NCBI GenBank assembly: GCA_029432795.1
Contig: JARNMJ010000022.1
Coordinates: 1 to 64,000 of the forward strand
Length of the DNA stretch: 64,000 nt
Reading direction: 5' to 3'
DNA from: Pontiellaceae bacterium B12219
GTDB lineage: Bacteria; Verrucomicrobiota; Kiritimatiellia; Kiritimatiellales; Pontiellaceae
This document shows positions 9,193 through 18,320 of the stretch, piece by piece (the first letter of the stretch is position 1; each line of letters opens with the position of its first letter). The translations under genes and the position numbers were made by a program. Below the pieces are notes generated by a model. The model did not search any database, was not told the DNA's origin, and saw only the letters and a program-made list of their open reading frames with translations.

Positions 9193-10537
9193 CAATTATC
9201 TCTCCGCGGCGCGTCTTCAGCTCTTCATGAATCCGAGGCTCCATCCTTTCAAATTTCCGATAAAAAAGTACGGGCAGCAGCGCGAGAAAATAGAAGATTA
9301 CCGGTAACCAGATAAACCCGAAGTTAATTCCGGCAATCGCGCCGGCAGTCTGCTGTGTATTGGCAGCATAGCCTGTTGCACCAAGTATCCAGGCCGGTAA
9401 AGCTCCGCCCAGCCCGCTGCCTGCTTTCAGGCAGAACGCCGTGCCGATGGCGGTCAGCAACCCGGCGGAACGAACTCCTGTTTTCCATTCGCCGTAATCA
9501 ACGCTGTCCGCAATCAGCGAAAAGGGAAGCGCCAATGCCACACCGCTGGTGAGAATGCCGGCAATCCAGCCGCTCATCAGCAACGGAAGCGAATGCGTTG
9601 CCAGCCCTGCATAGAGAATAAACTGAGCTCCGACGGATCCCGCCAGCCCCCAGCCCCAGACCGCAGCCTTGCTGCCCCATCTGCAAAACCAGGGAATCAG
9701 AAAAATCGCGAGCATCGAAATTACATCCATACTGTTGGCCAGCGGAACGAGATCTTTTCGATCCCAGACATACTCAAAGAAATAAGGCACCATGGTGATG
9801 CGTGCGATGAACGCGACCCAGAAGAAGAGGCAGGAGACGAAAATAATAATCCACGGCCAGTTGAATTTAAATGCCTGGAATGCGCGTTTAACCGGCATCG
9901 GTTTGTGCTCCACCGGAACCGTTTCCTTCAAGTTACGGAATGCGATCAGATAGAGCAGCACAGACACCACGGCAAAAATCGGCATCACCATCATATAGCC
10001 CCGTTTATCATCGCCTTTGCCAAACCAGGCCACCAGCGGCAGAAAGGTGGCGTTCACCAGCAGGACTCCCGCCTTGGAACCGAACATGCGGAAACAGGTC
10101 AGCGTGACCCGTTCCTTGGAGTCCGACGTTAATGCGGAAAGGATTGAGGATACCGGTGTGTTAATTCCGGTGTAGAGTGAGCCGAGAATGATGTAGGTTG
10201 CTCCGGCATAGATCGCTTTCGCCTTTCCATTTAGATCGGGCGCGAGAAATGTCAGCACCCCGAACAACGCAAAGGGAACGCAGAGCCATAAAAACCACGG
10301 ACGGCTTTTGCCGTATTTACTTTTGGTTTTATCCAGGAAAATTCCCCAGATCGGCGTGTCGAGTGCATCCTCGAACCGGGCAATCAAAAGGATGGTTCCG
10401 GCCACCGTGGCGGAGAGCCCGACAACGTCTGTATAAAATTTGAGGATATAAAATGAAACCACGCAGAAAACCAGCTGGCCGGCCATGTCGCTGGAGGCAT
10501 AGCTGAGTCTGGTGGAATATGAGGTTTGCTTATTCAT
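9185..10537 (-). CDS. GPH-family (MFS) sugar:cation symporter
   Basis: 450-residue inner-membrane transporter of the glycoside-pentoside-hexuronide:cation symporter family (MelB/XylP/YicJ-like), with about 12 hydrophobic helices. Typical features are the N-terminal RLSYASSDMAGQLVF, FYTDVVGLSATVAGTILL, and the cytoplasmic loop with DALDTPIWGIFLDKTKSKYGKSRPW. It is the first gene of an operon with GH31 and the beta-helix enzyme, so it probably imports the oligosaccharide they handle. The pairing with GH31 resembles xyloside or glucoside importers of the yicJ-yicI type. No Shine-Dalgarno is visible. A TATAAT ends only 6 bases before the ATG, so the mRNA may be leaderless if that box is used. Confidence 0.93.
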   Translation of the reverse strand: MNKQTSYSTRLSYASSDMAGQLVFCVVSFYILKFYTDVVGLSATVAGTILLIARFEDALDTPIWGIFLDKTKSKYGKSRPWFLWLCVPFALFGVLTFLAPDLNGKAKAIYAGATYIILGSLYTGINTPVSSILSALTSDSKERVTLTCFRMFGSKAGVLLVNATFLPLVAWFGKGDDKRGYMMVMPIFAVVSVLLYLIAFRNLKETVPVEHKPMPVKRAFQAFKFNWPWIIIFVSCLFFWVAFIARITMVPYFFEYVWDRKDLVPLANSMDVISMLAIFLIPWFCRWGSKAAVWGWGLAGSVGAQFILYAGLATHSLPLLMSGWIAGILTSGVALALPFSLIADSVDYGEWKTGVRSAGLLTAIGTAFCLKAGSGLGGALPAWILGATGYAANTQQTAGAIAGINFGFIWLPVIFYFLALLPVLFYRKFERMEPRIHEELKTRRGEIIDV

Positions 10538-10543
10538 AGTATG

Positions 10544-10554
10544 ATTATATCCAA
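10544..10554 (-). promoter_or_regulatory. TTGGATATAAT element upstream of the symporter operon
   Basis: On the minus strand this reads TTGGATATAAT and contains a perfect -10 hexamer. The identical 11-mer lies at 13244-13254 upstream of the LamG-like gene. Neither copy has a recognisable -35 hexamer at normal spacing, which would fit activator-dependent promoters. Confidence 0.4.
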
Positions 10555-10884
10555 CTGAAGATTGTATCTGTTTTTATCGGACCCATCAGCGAGAAATGCA
10601 GTCCGGTTTAAAACGTATAATTAATCATATATGCTTTTCGGTATCCTTTATTATTCCCCAAACATATAGCACAAAGTCCCAAAGCTGAAATTCAGGCCGT
10701 TTTATAGAATGAAGGTAGTGCTTCCTGCTGAAAATTGGCGGAACCGACTGCCATGATGTGCGGCGCAATCATCGCACTCGGTACAATCCCCATTTGCACC
10801 GGATATCAGCGCCGTACGGTCTGTGCCGGCCGCAACTGAGCTGGAGTTCCTAAGCGTGGACCCGGTGTTCTCCGTTGTGTTTAG

Positions 10885-10907
10885 TGGGGAAGCGGAATGC
10901 TTCCCCA
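10885..10907 (-). terminator. Hairpin directly after the LamG-like gene
   Basis: A perfect 9-bp stem (TGGGGAAGC / GCTTCCCCA) with a 5-base loop starts 6 bases after the stop codon of the 10914-13088 gene. Position and stability fit a terminator, but the following T-run is poor, so it may instead protect the 3' end. Confidence 0.5.
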
Positions 10908-10913
10908 TTAAAA

Positions 10914-13088
10914 TCAGTTCATTGATTCGTCTTCAATGTACGCCCGATAGAAACTTGCGGCTTCGGAAACGATAGTGGTTACCGAAACTTCAGAGCCCGT
11001 GCCCGGAATACCTGTTGCCACATTGCCCCACACTGGAAACGTGAGGCTGTCGGTTGCCTCAAGTGCAAACGTTCCGTACTCGGATGTTGCCCAGCTGATC
11101 ACGACATCCGCTCCGCCGGAAATCATCTCGATGGATACATCGCCGATCGAAGTCGGGTAGGTAACCGGAACTTGATAGATGGTCTGGAAGGCCGCCTGAT
11201 TATCGGCAAGTTCCGAAGGGGCCAGCACCCGGTTATAGACCACCAGATCCGCAATCGCGCCCTGCCAGTTATCGGTATCTCCAAGCGCGCTTCCGCGTTC
11301 ACCGGCGAACAGGCCGCCGGCTGTACCAATGGCACCAACCCAGTTTGTTGCGTCGGCAACAGAGAGTGTATGCGTGAATACATTGGAACCATCTGATAAC
11401 AGATTGCATTGTGCCACCAGCTGGGTGGTTGACATCGGATCTACCGTAAGGGTGTAAATGCCCCAAACATCCGTAGACATGGTGCTGCTGGCATTTTCAA
11501 TCAGCAATGCCGAGGCTTTGGTTCCCGTGTTCCCGAGGTTGCCGGCACGTATATCCGAATTGCCGTCATCGGCCGCCCGGAGCCCCATGTAGAGGCCTCC
11601 CCATCCGCCGGCTTGTGCCAGACCATATGGTCCCTGCCGATCATCGGTATTTCCAGAATCAATACGGATGACCGCCTGAATCGTGAAACCGGTTGAGGAA
11701 AGTGCGCTGCTGCGGGTGAAAGCCATATCCAGCCCATTGTCTACATTCACCACTGCCGGCCGCCCGTTCGGTGTGTTGGTTGTGATCGAGAACCCGGCAA
11801 TATTGCTCGCGGTCGCATTCTGGGCTGACGATACGCTGTCGGTCCAGACTCCGGAAGACGGATTGTAGTCGTAGGCCATATAGCGCTGATCAAAGCCATC
11901 AATAATGAGCTGTTCGGTCGGGCGCGGCGGAAGAACCACTTCAGCAAACTGCGCTCCGTTGGTATTGATTTCGATGTAGTTCGGTTCCGAGTTTGTGACA
12001 TAGAAAATGTAGTAATTTACACCCGCCGAGTTCTGCACGAATGCAGCATCTGCATAGTTGCCGAATTCGCCGACCAGTTCGTCAGCTGTTGCAATCACTC
12101 GCTGCGCTCCATCCAGATTTCCATCGAGAGCAAGCGTCGCTGCGCTTATATCCAGCGGTCCCATGACGTCAAGTGTTCCGGAAGAGCCCGCTCCAATGCC
12201 GAAAGTCAGGGTGGCCGCACCGAATTCCGCTTCTTCAATCACGGTAAGTTTTCCACCGTCAGCGATAGTCAGGTCTGCTGAAGTTTTTACCCGCAACGAT
12301 TCGATACTTTCCTCCGTTTCCAGCGTAACATTGGCCCCGATATCAATCGTGGCTGCGTCGGATGCAGTCGGTACACCTGCAGACCAGTTTGCCGAATTCG
12401 TCCACGATCCTGAGGCACCTGCTGCATAAACGGTTCCGCTGTCTTGCACGGCACCGACTTCAGCGGCGGTGGTTGCGAGAATCAGGTCGGAAAAATTCAT
12501 CTGGAATCCTGCACCGATTCGAAGAGTGTCCACGTTCGCCAGATTTACTGAAGAGACGGTGACGTCGGGCAGACCCGAGCAGTCTACAGCATCGGTATTA
12601 TTTGTTCCGACCCACAGTTCAACAATGCTTGCGGCTCCGGCTCCGAGCGTGATTTTCGCTGCACCCGTTTTAATTCCGGTCGTGGAAACCGTGGACTTAC
12701 TTTTTGTAGATCCAGCCTTGCCGTCGAGCCCCCATACATCCTGCCCGTAGTAGTCGCCGATCAGAAGGCGTTCGACGGACCCTTCGAAGAAAGAGAGACC
12801 GCCGTAACTGTTTAGATTGTTATCAACACCGAAATCAAATGAAACCCAGATGGTGCCGTTTGAGCCGAGGGGGCTTGAGAGCGAACGCAGCGAATTGCCC
12901 GTTCCGCTGACAACGCCACCGGCGATAGTATATGAGCCGCCGGACCATGCATTGGTAAAGCCGCTGCCGCCGGTTGATCCGTCCAGCGCACCGTCCAGAG
13001 GAAAGTTGTCATATGCGATAACCGCTGCCTGCGAGCTCGCTGCCATCAGCAGGGCACCCGCGCCAAATATGCTCTTGATAAACTTCAT
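10914..13088 (-). CDS. Secreted LamG-like (concanavalin-fold) multidomain protein
   Basis: 724 residues with a clear signal peptide (MKFIKSIFGAGALLMAASSQA). Residues 22-210 form a beta-rich domain. At about 230 begins an autotransporter-type segment (SGSWTNSANWSAGVPTASD) typical of PVC secreted proteins. Residues about 395-610 look like a LamG/concanavalin domain (GFTIQAVIRIDSG, ending WQGAIADLVVYNRVLAPSELA). The last 70 residues form the C-terminal module shared with six other proteins here (VVISWATSEYGTFALEATDSL ends in a FYRAYI motif). The start is supported by AAGGAG 8 bases upstream. It is divergent from the AraC gene at 13390, its likely regulator. No catalytic motif was seen; a substrate-binding or surface role is inferred. 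Confidence 0.8.
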   Translation of the reverse strand: MKFIKSIFGAGALLMAASSQAAVIAYDNFPLDGALDGSTGGSGFTNAWSGGSYTIAGGVVSGTGNSLRSLSSPLGSNGTIWVSFDFGVDNNLNSYGGLSFFEGSVERLLIGDYYGQDVWGLDGKAGSTKSKSTVSTTGIKTGAAKITLGAGAASIVELWVGTNNTDAVDCSGLPDVTVSSVNLANVDTLRIGAGFQMNFSDLILATTAAEVGAVQDSGTVYAAGASGSWTNSANWSAGVPTASDAATIDIGANVTLETEESIESLRVKTSADLTIADGGKLTVIEEAEFGAATLTFGIGAGSSGTLDVMGPLDISAATLALDGNLDGAQRVIATADELVGEFGNYADAAFVQNSAGVNYYIFYVTNSEPNYIEINTNGAQFAEVVLPPRPTEQLIIDGFDQRYMAYDYNPSSGVWTDSVSSAQNATASNIAGFSITTNTPNGRPAVVNVDNGLDMAFTRSSALSSTGFTIQAVIRIDSGNTDDRQGPYGLAQAGGWGGLYMGLRAADDGNSDIRAGNLGNTGTKASALLIENASSTMSTDVWGIYTLTVDPMSTTQLVAQCNLLSDGSNVFTHTLSVADATNWVGAIGTAGGLFAGERGSALGDTDNWQGAIADLVVYNRVLAPSELADNQAAFQTIYQVPVTYPTSIGDVSIEMISGGADVVISWATSEYGTFALEATDSLTFPVWGNVATGIPGTGSEVSVTTIVSEAASFYRAYIEDESMN

Positions 13089-13389
13089 TTTTCATCTCCT
13101 TTCATTGTGCTGCCTTTCAGTCCGTCCAAGGCGAAGCTCCCTGAGGAGACACCTTGAATTCAGTATTAGCATTTAATCAGTAACCGTTCTTAATTGCCTT
13201 TACTATATCCCGATAAATCTGAACGATATCCCAGTGTTTAAGCATTATATCCAAGTTTGTTGTCGGGAGGGGGGATGGTTTGGGGATGTTGCATCATATT
13301 GTAAACAGGTGGAATGCGGACTGTAATAAGGGCTGAGTTGGATTATTTTTCTTGCGGTTCTTCTCATTAAAAGCATTATATCTCTCACC
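13089..13389. promoter_or_regulatory. Divergent promoter region of the LamG-like and AraC genes
   Basis: 301 bases between divergent starts. AAGCATTATATC occurs twice as a 12-base direct repeat (13240-13251 and 13371-13382). The first copy overlaps the minus-strand TTGGATATAAT box at 13244-13254. Two spaced copies flanking both promoters are what an AraC-type regulator would need, so these are candidate operators. No experimental or comparative support is available here. Confidence 0.4.
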
Positions 13390-14298
13390 ATGGAATCACT
13401 CGTAGCAGATGGACACGACTATTTTGGAATGACCGGATTTCCGATTCTGGTGGGGAGAAGTATCACGAATCCTGCCCCGAATGATCCTCCGCCGCATCCG
13501 CATGATTTAACCGAGATCGAGCACAGTCACGATTTCTGTGAACTCGTCATTGTGGCGCAGGGGCAGGGCCTCCAATCGCTGGAAGGAATGGATCTGCCGA
13601 TTACCGCCGGCGATGTTTTTCTGCTCCAGGGTCGCCAGCGCCATTTTTTTCATGATCGGAAGGATCTGATTTTATATAATGTCATGTACAGCCCGGAACA
13701 GCTTGCGCTGCCCGAAAATGAACTCCGTTGTATGCCGGGCTACTGCGCCATGTTTATGTTAGAGCCCACTTATCGGCAGCAACACCGCTTCGCCAGTCGC
13801 CTGCACCTTAAACGAGTTCAATTGGCGCATGTTCAGGCGATTTGCGATGAGATGGAAAAGGAGTGTTTAACAAAATCGCCGGGCTTCGAAATCGTTCTTC
13901 GCGCTAAACTGCTGGAATTGATCGCCTATTTTTCGCGGGCCTATACCCGGGGAAACTCGACTGAAGCACAGGCCCTCCTGCGTGTTGGCGATGTGATCGG
14001 CGCGGTGGAAAATAATTATTCCAAAGATTGGAAACTTGATGAGCTGGCGCGTATCGGCCACATGTCGAGCAGTAGCTTACTGACCATTTTTCGCAAAGCC
14101 ACCGGTCAGACGCCCATCGATTATCTGGTTCGCCTGCGTATTCAGCGCGCCATGGAACTCTTGCGGCAGACCGATGCCTCCATCACAGAAATTGCTTTTC
14201 AAGTGGGATTCAACGACAGCAACTATTTCACCCGTCAATTCCGGAAAGCCAGCGGGATTCCGCCCCGACAGTTTCGGGTTCAAAACAGGCCTTCTTAA
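13390..14298 (+). CDS. AraC-family transcriptional regulator
   Basis: 302-residue one-component regulator. The N-terminal cupin sensing domain carries the histidine-rich strand EIEHSHDFCELVIVAQGQG and ITAGDVFLLQGRQRHFF. The C-terminal two helix-turn-helix AraC domain (about 195-298) includes WKLDELARIGHMSSSSLLTIF and SITEIAFQVGFNDSNYFTRQF, with the family signature G-x-x-P-R-Q-F near the end. Architecture is like RhaS/RhaR. It overlaps the convergent esterase gene by 4 bases at its 3' end. The divergent LamG-like gene is the obvious target; the sulfatase-esterase operon may also be. Confidence 0.93.
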   Translation: MESLVADGHDYFGMTGFPILVGRSITNPAPNDPPPHPHDLTEIEHSHDFCELVIVAQGQGLQSLEGMDLPITAGDVFLLQGRQRHFFHDRKDLILYNVMYSPEQLALPENELRCMPGYCAMFMLEPTYRQQHRFASRLHLKRVQLAHVQAICDEMEKECLTKSPGFEIVLRAKLLELIAYFSRAYTRGNSTEAQALLRVGDVIGAVENNYSKDWKLDELARIGHMSSSSLLTIFRKATGQTPIDYLVRLRIQRAMELLRQTDASITEIAFQVGFNDSNYFTRQFRKASGIPPRQFRVQNRPS

Positions 14299-15158
14299 AG
14301 CTGTTCACCCAGATTTAAATATCCCGGTGCCGAGAGAAAACCGGAGCAGTGTTCCATGGTCGCATTAAACGCTTCGTCCCCGCTCTTGGGTCGAAAGAAG
14401 GAGCCATTAAAAAAGCCGTGGTTTTTGCCTTCGAAGGGGACCAGCACACATTCGTTCCCGGCTTCCTGCATCAGTAAGGCAAACCGCTCTGCATTCTCAA
14501 ACGGAACGGTTGTATCGTTCGTTCCGTGAAAAATAAGCGTCGGCACGATGCCGGGTTTTACGTGATGGCAAAGTGACAAGTCCGTTTGCTGCTCCGGCTT
14601 GAAGTTCTTTGCGCCATAACCTTTGTCTGTTGTATCCAACACGGGATTATAGAGAATCATCAGGTTGGGGCGGGAGCTGATCTCCAGATTTTCACCTTCT
14701 TCTTCATATCCGTCAAGTACGCCCGTGGCTCCGGCAATATGACCGCCCGCCGAGCCGCCGGCCGCGATAATCCGGTTGGGATCCACGCCGAGTTCCGCTG
14801 CGTGTTCCCGTATCCAGCGCACGGCTGATTTTGCATCTTTCACGCATTCGAACGGCGTGGTTTTGTTCCGGCTCTTTACCCGGTAGTCGGCTGAAAAGGC
14901 AACGAGGCCGAGATCGGAAAAGGCGCTGGCCTGCTGATAAAACTGCTTCGGGGAACCGGAGTTCCAGCCCCCTCCGAAAAAGAAGACAATCGCCGGCCGT
15001 TTATCCGTAGGCTGGAAGCCTTTCGGCTCGAACACCTGCATCTTGAGCTGAACGCCCTCTACCTGTTTATAAACCACGTTGCGGTCGGGTTCCATTCCGG
15101 CCGCCAGAACGGAAAACGGAAGGGCGAGCATGAATACAGCGGTAACGACAGATTTCAT
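14295..15158 (-). CDS. Secreted alpha/beta-hydrolase esterase
   Basis: 287-residue carbohydrate-esterase-like hydrolase of the BD-FAE/acetyl-esterase type, with signal peptide (MKSVVTAVFMLALPFSVLAA). Visible features: oxyanion-hole segment FFFGGGWNSGS, nucleophile elbow GGSAGGH with Ser136, catalytic Asp215 in HGTNDTTVP and His247 in GKNHGFF. GAGGAG lies 8 bases before the ATG at 15158; a longer TTG-started frame overlaps the sulfatase stop and is less likely. It is last of three genes with the sulfatase and the SASA-type esterase. It probably removes acyl groups from polysaccharide side chains in the periplasm or outside the cell. Confidence 0.9.
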   Translation of the reverse strand: MKSVVTAVFMLALPFSVLAAGMEPDRNVVYKQVEGVQLKMQVFEPKGFQPTDKRPAIVFFFGGGWNSGSPKQFYQQASAFSDLGLVAFSADYRVKSRNKTTPFECVKDAKSAVRWIREHAAELGVDPNRIIAAGGSAGGHIAGATGVLDGYEEEGENLEISSRPNLMILYNPVLDTTDKGYGAKNFKPEQQTDLSLCHHVKPGIVPTLIFHGTNDTTVPFENAERFALLMQEAGNECVLVPFEGKNHGFFNGSFFRPKSGDEAFNATMEHCSGFLSAPGYLNLGEQL

Positions 15159-15169
15159 CAGAATTCTCC

Positions 15170-16696
15170 TCAACGGCTCTTCCAGAGCACGATTTCTTTA
15201 ATATCATTTTGCTGCGGAGCACCGTCGGTACTGCGTCCGCGTCGCAGGTCGGATTCAAGGTGTTTCAATAAACGCTCAGCCACCTCGGGATGGGAGTCAT
15301 ACAGGTTGACGGTCTCGCCGGGATCTTCTTCCATATTATAAAGCTGGGCGATGGGGGCGTTGTCCGGCGCTTCTTCTTCGGTGGGGGAACTCCATCCGCC
15401 GGACGCTTTGGCGAGGAGCAATTTCCACGGGCCCTGCCGATAGGCAAAGTGACCGCTGAAAGAGTGATGGACGATACCGTTCCGGGTGGAGACAATCGGC
15501 TCGCTGAAAAGTGCCGGCAGAAAACTGACGCTGTCTTCGCCGGCATGTTCCAAGGTCTGGAACCCGGTCAGTTCGGCGCAGGTGGCCCAAAGATCGTTCA
15601 GGCTGATCAGCTGATTGCTGACGGAACCGGCTTTGACCTTGGCGGGCCAGCGCACAAAGAACGGAACCCGGTGGCCGCCATCCCATAGATCACCTTTTGA
15701 ACCGCGATATCGGGCACTGTAATGATGTCCCATTTCAAGCAGTTTCTTAGTGCCGCACCATTTTGAAGTGCCGTTGTCGCTAGTCACGATCACGATCGTA
15801 TTTTCGTTAAAACCTTTTTCATCCAGTGCATCGATAATCTCTCCGATCACGGCATCGGTCTGCATCACAAAGTCGCCGTAATCGCCGATTCCGCTTTTAC
15901 CTTTCCACGCGTCGGTCGGCTCGAGCGGGGTGTGTGGAGAAGTTAAGGGAATATACATGAAGAAGGGCGTGGCGGCATTCTGCCGATTGATGAATTCAAT
16001 CGATTTTTCCGTGAGCAGCGGCAGGGTATCGATGGCTTCAAAATCCTTTTCGGCGGGACCTTCCCGATTGAATCCTTTGATGGTTGTGCACTCGCCGACA
16101 AAGCGGTCATTTTCCATATAGATATATGGCGCAATATTCAGCGAGGCGGCAATGCCGAAAAAATAATCGAATCCGAGATCAACCGGGCCTCCTGTAATTT
16201 TCCCCGTCCAGTCTACATTGGAAAGTCCGTCTTCATTCAGCGCCGCACCATCGATGGTCGGCATTTCCAACCCGATATGCCACTTGCCGATGCAGGCGGT
16301 GTTATATCCGCTTTGCTTCAACACGTCTGCTACGGTGACCCGATCCGCATCGATTAACGGTTTATCAAATCCCATCAGAACGCCCGACTGCAGTTCGGTT
16401 CGCCAGTTATAGCGACCGGTCAGAATACTGTAGCGGGTAGGGGTGCAGACCGAGGAGCTGGTATGCGCATCGGTGAAGATCATGCCTTCGCTCGCCAGCT
16501 GATCCATGTGCGGTGTATTAATTTTTCCAAGCTCCGGATTCAGGCACGACACATCGCCGTAGCCCAGATCATCCGCCAGAATATACACGATGTTCGGCTT
16601 TGTTCCTGCGGCTTCGCTCGGCAGTTGGCTTGAGACGGCCGAAGCGATGCCGGCCAGATTGAACAGGCCGATAAAAAAGATCGCCGGTTTTATCAT
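15170..16696 (-). CDS. S1-family formylglycine-dependent sulfatase (secreted)
   Basis: 508 residues, signal peptide at 1-20. It hydrolyses sulfate esters, here presumably on a sulfated glycan. The N-terminal metal-binding Asp pair is in ILADDLGYGD (D42, D43). The maturation motif S-V-C-T-P-T-R places the Cys that becomes formylglycine at residue 84, followed by SILTGRYNWR. Later ligands appear in GKWHIGLE, SPHTPLEP and IVTSDNGTSKW. A maturase must be encoded elsewhere, since none is in the window. It starts 3 bases after the SASA gene and ends 11 bases before the esterase ATG, clearly one operon. Cys-type S1 subfamily not determined. Confidence 0.95.
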   Translation of the reverse strand: MIKPAIFFIGLFNLAGIASAVSSQLPSEAAGTKPNIVYILADDLGYGDVSCLNPELGKINTPHMDQLASEGMIFTDAHTSSSVCTPTRYSILTGRYNWRTELQSGVLMGFDKPLIDADRVTVADVLKQSGYNTACIGKWHIGLEMPTIDGAALNEDGLSNVDWTGKITGGPVDLGFDYFFGIAASLNIAPYIYMENDRFVGECTTIKGFNREGPAEKDFEAIDTLPLLTEKSIEFINRQNAATPFFMYIPLTSPHTPLEPTDAWKGKSGIGDYGDFVMQTDAVIGEIIDALDEKGFNENTIVIVTSDNGTSKWCGTKKLLEMGHHYSARYRGSKGDLWDGGHRVPFFVRWPAKVKAGSVSNQLISLNDLWATCAELTGFQTLEHAGEDSVSFLPALFSEPIVSTRNGIVHHSFSGHFAYRQGPWKLLLAKASGGWSSPTEEEAPDNAPIAQLYNMEEDPGETVNLYDSHPEVAERLLKHLESDLRRGRSTDGAPQQNDIKEIVLWKSR

Positions 16697-16699
16697 AAC

Positions 16700-18217
16700 C
16701 TATTGCTCCGTATTGAGAGGCTCAAACTGATCCGTCCGGAAGGGATAGGCCGGTAATCCGGCACCGTTGATGAGATTCACCTGAGGTTTGCCGGCAAAGG
16801 CGTAGCGTACATAAAGCGGTTTTTTGAGTTCGGCAGATTGCAGAACAATGGTCTGTCCTTTGATCGTTGCATCGGCGGGAACCCATTCTCGGGAATCATC
16901 CGACAGCCAGAATCCTTTCGGCGCTTCACCATCGCTGGTCGTCAGGCCGTCGGAATGAGCGAACGATAGTACCAGTGTGTTCCCCTTTTTCTTCAGGGTC
17001 TGGAAAACGGGGCCTTGCGCTTCCACATCTATTCCCAGCGTATCGCGCTGGGCGAGCAGGGCCAGACGCTGGCCGACCGGAAGTTTGTCTTTCGGATGGA
17101 TATTTTTTGCGTCGCCCAGATCGATCAAATTGGCCACAGCAGTATTCGGAAGTTCCAAGGCCTGTAATTGCGATTCACGCATCCAGGCCCAGGATGGAGC
17201 GGCTGGATCCTCTGCCTGGTCGAGGATATCTTTTGCATAACCCGGCAGCATCACCACGAGAAAATGAAAATCATGCTGTCCCCATTCTTTGCGGAGTCGA
17301 AGCATCCATTGCTGCAGGGTGTCGCCATACTTCAGCATACCGGAATTGCGGGAAAACCAAGGTTCTTTAATCATGCCGAACATGGACTGCGTGTTGCGTT
17401 CGCCCTGATACCAAACGAGACCCCGGCAGGCGTAGGGAGCCAGGGGAGCCAGCATTGCGTTATAGAGAATGTTCGATTGACGGCGCAGGAAAATATCCTC
17501 CTGTCTGCTCCAGGGCTTCGGCCCGTCCAGAATGGCCTGAATTTTATCGCGCGTCCCGGTGTCCGCATCGAACTCCTCCATCATTGTTTTAAAATGGGGG
17601 AGCGTTTGAGTCATATCGCGCGGCATCCACGCTTCGATCGACGAGCTGCCCCAGCAGGTCAGGATGATGCCCACCGGCACTTCAGCGGCCTGTTCAAGAA
17701 AGTAGGCAAATGAAAATGCCACGGCGCTGCCGGGAAACGCATTTTTCCATGTGCCTTCGCACGATTCCCGTTCGGTGAAGGCAACGGTTCGCGGAACCTC
17801 AAAGGTTCGGATGTTTTTAGCGGAAGTTTTCAAGGCCTGGATTTCAGGAATTCCGCCGTATCCAAACTGCATATTCGACTGTCCGGAACAGATCCATACG
17901 TCGCCGATCAAAATATTGGAATAGTGGATTTCAGGATCAGTGGAACCGGAGGAGACCACCATTTTAAAGGGTTGGAGACTTCCGCTCATTGGATCGAGTA
18001 TGATTTTCCAATGGTTGGAAGAATCGGTGACGGTCGTTTTTTTCTGACCGGCAATTTCGACTGTGATGGTTGAGCCGGCATCCGCCGTACCCCACACCGG
18101 CGCGGGCATATCGCGCTGGAGGACCATGTGGTCGGTAAAGAGCGAACCCGTTTTCAGTTCGGCCTGCACGAGTGCAGCTAATACCGTGAAAATTGCGCAA
18201 AACTTAATTCGGATCAT
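16700..18217 (-). CDS. Sialate O-acetylesterase-like (SASA family) esterase
   Basis: 505 residues with a signal peptide (MIRIKFCAIFTVLAALVQAE). It belongs to the SGNH-fold SASA group that de-acetylates glycans. The hallmark VWICSGQSNMQFGYGG contains the nucleophile Ser114. LVWYQGERNTQ is the second family block, and an N-terminal beta-domain begins with LFTDHMVLQRDMPAPVWG. An AGGAG box precedes the ATG. It is the first gene of the SASA-sulfatase-esterase operon. In PVC bacteria such proteins act on plant or algal glycans rather than on sialic acid, so the family name should not be read as the substrate. Confidence 0.92.
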   Translation of the reverse strand: MIRIKFCAIFTVLAALVQAELKTGSLFTDHMVLQRDMPAPVWGTADAGSTITVEIAGQKKTTVTDSSNHWKIILDPMSGSLQPFKMVVSSGSTDPEIHYSNILIGDVWICSGQSNMQFGYGGIPEIQALKTSAKNIRTFEVPRTVAFTERESCEGTWKNAFPGSAVAFSFAYFLEQAAEVPVGIILTCWGSSSIEAWMPRDMTQTLPHFKTMMEEFDADTGTRDKIQAILDGPKPWSRQEDIFLRRQSNILYNAMLAPLAPYACRGLVWYQGERNTQSMFGMIKEPWFSRNSGMLKYGDTLQQWMLRLRKEWGQHDFHFLVVMLPGYAKDILDQAEDPAAPSWAWMRESQLQALELPNTAVANLIDLGDAKNIHPKDKLPVGQRLALLAQRDTLGIDVEAQGPVFQTLKKKGNTLVLSFAHSDGLTTSDGEAPKGFWLSDDSREWVPADATIKGQTIVLQSAELKKPLYVRYAFAGKPQVNLINGAGLPAYPFRTDQFEPLNTEQ

Positions 18218-18320
18218 CTCTTACTCCTATGGATTTTCACCTGTCGATTAAGTCACAAACTATTTCAGTTTTATCTGTTAGAAACCAGCAGAAGGGGCCG
18301 CGGGTTTTTCGGTTGCTTTG

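Larger units (their letters stand above)
10538..10913. other. 376-base interval: symporter promoter region and LamG-protein terminator
   Basis: Holds the presumed promoter of the symporter operon at its left end and a strong hairpin downstream of the LamG-like gene at its right end. A 68-codon minus-strand frame at 10702-10908 has no ribosome-binding site and no recognisable similarity, so it is not called. Confidence 0.5.

Noticed and set aside
10702-10908. 68-residue minus-strand frame between the LamG-like gene and the symporter
   Set aside because: No ribosome-binding site, its start overlaps the terminator hairpin, and no recognisable motif.
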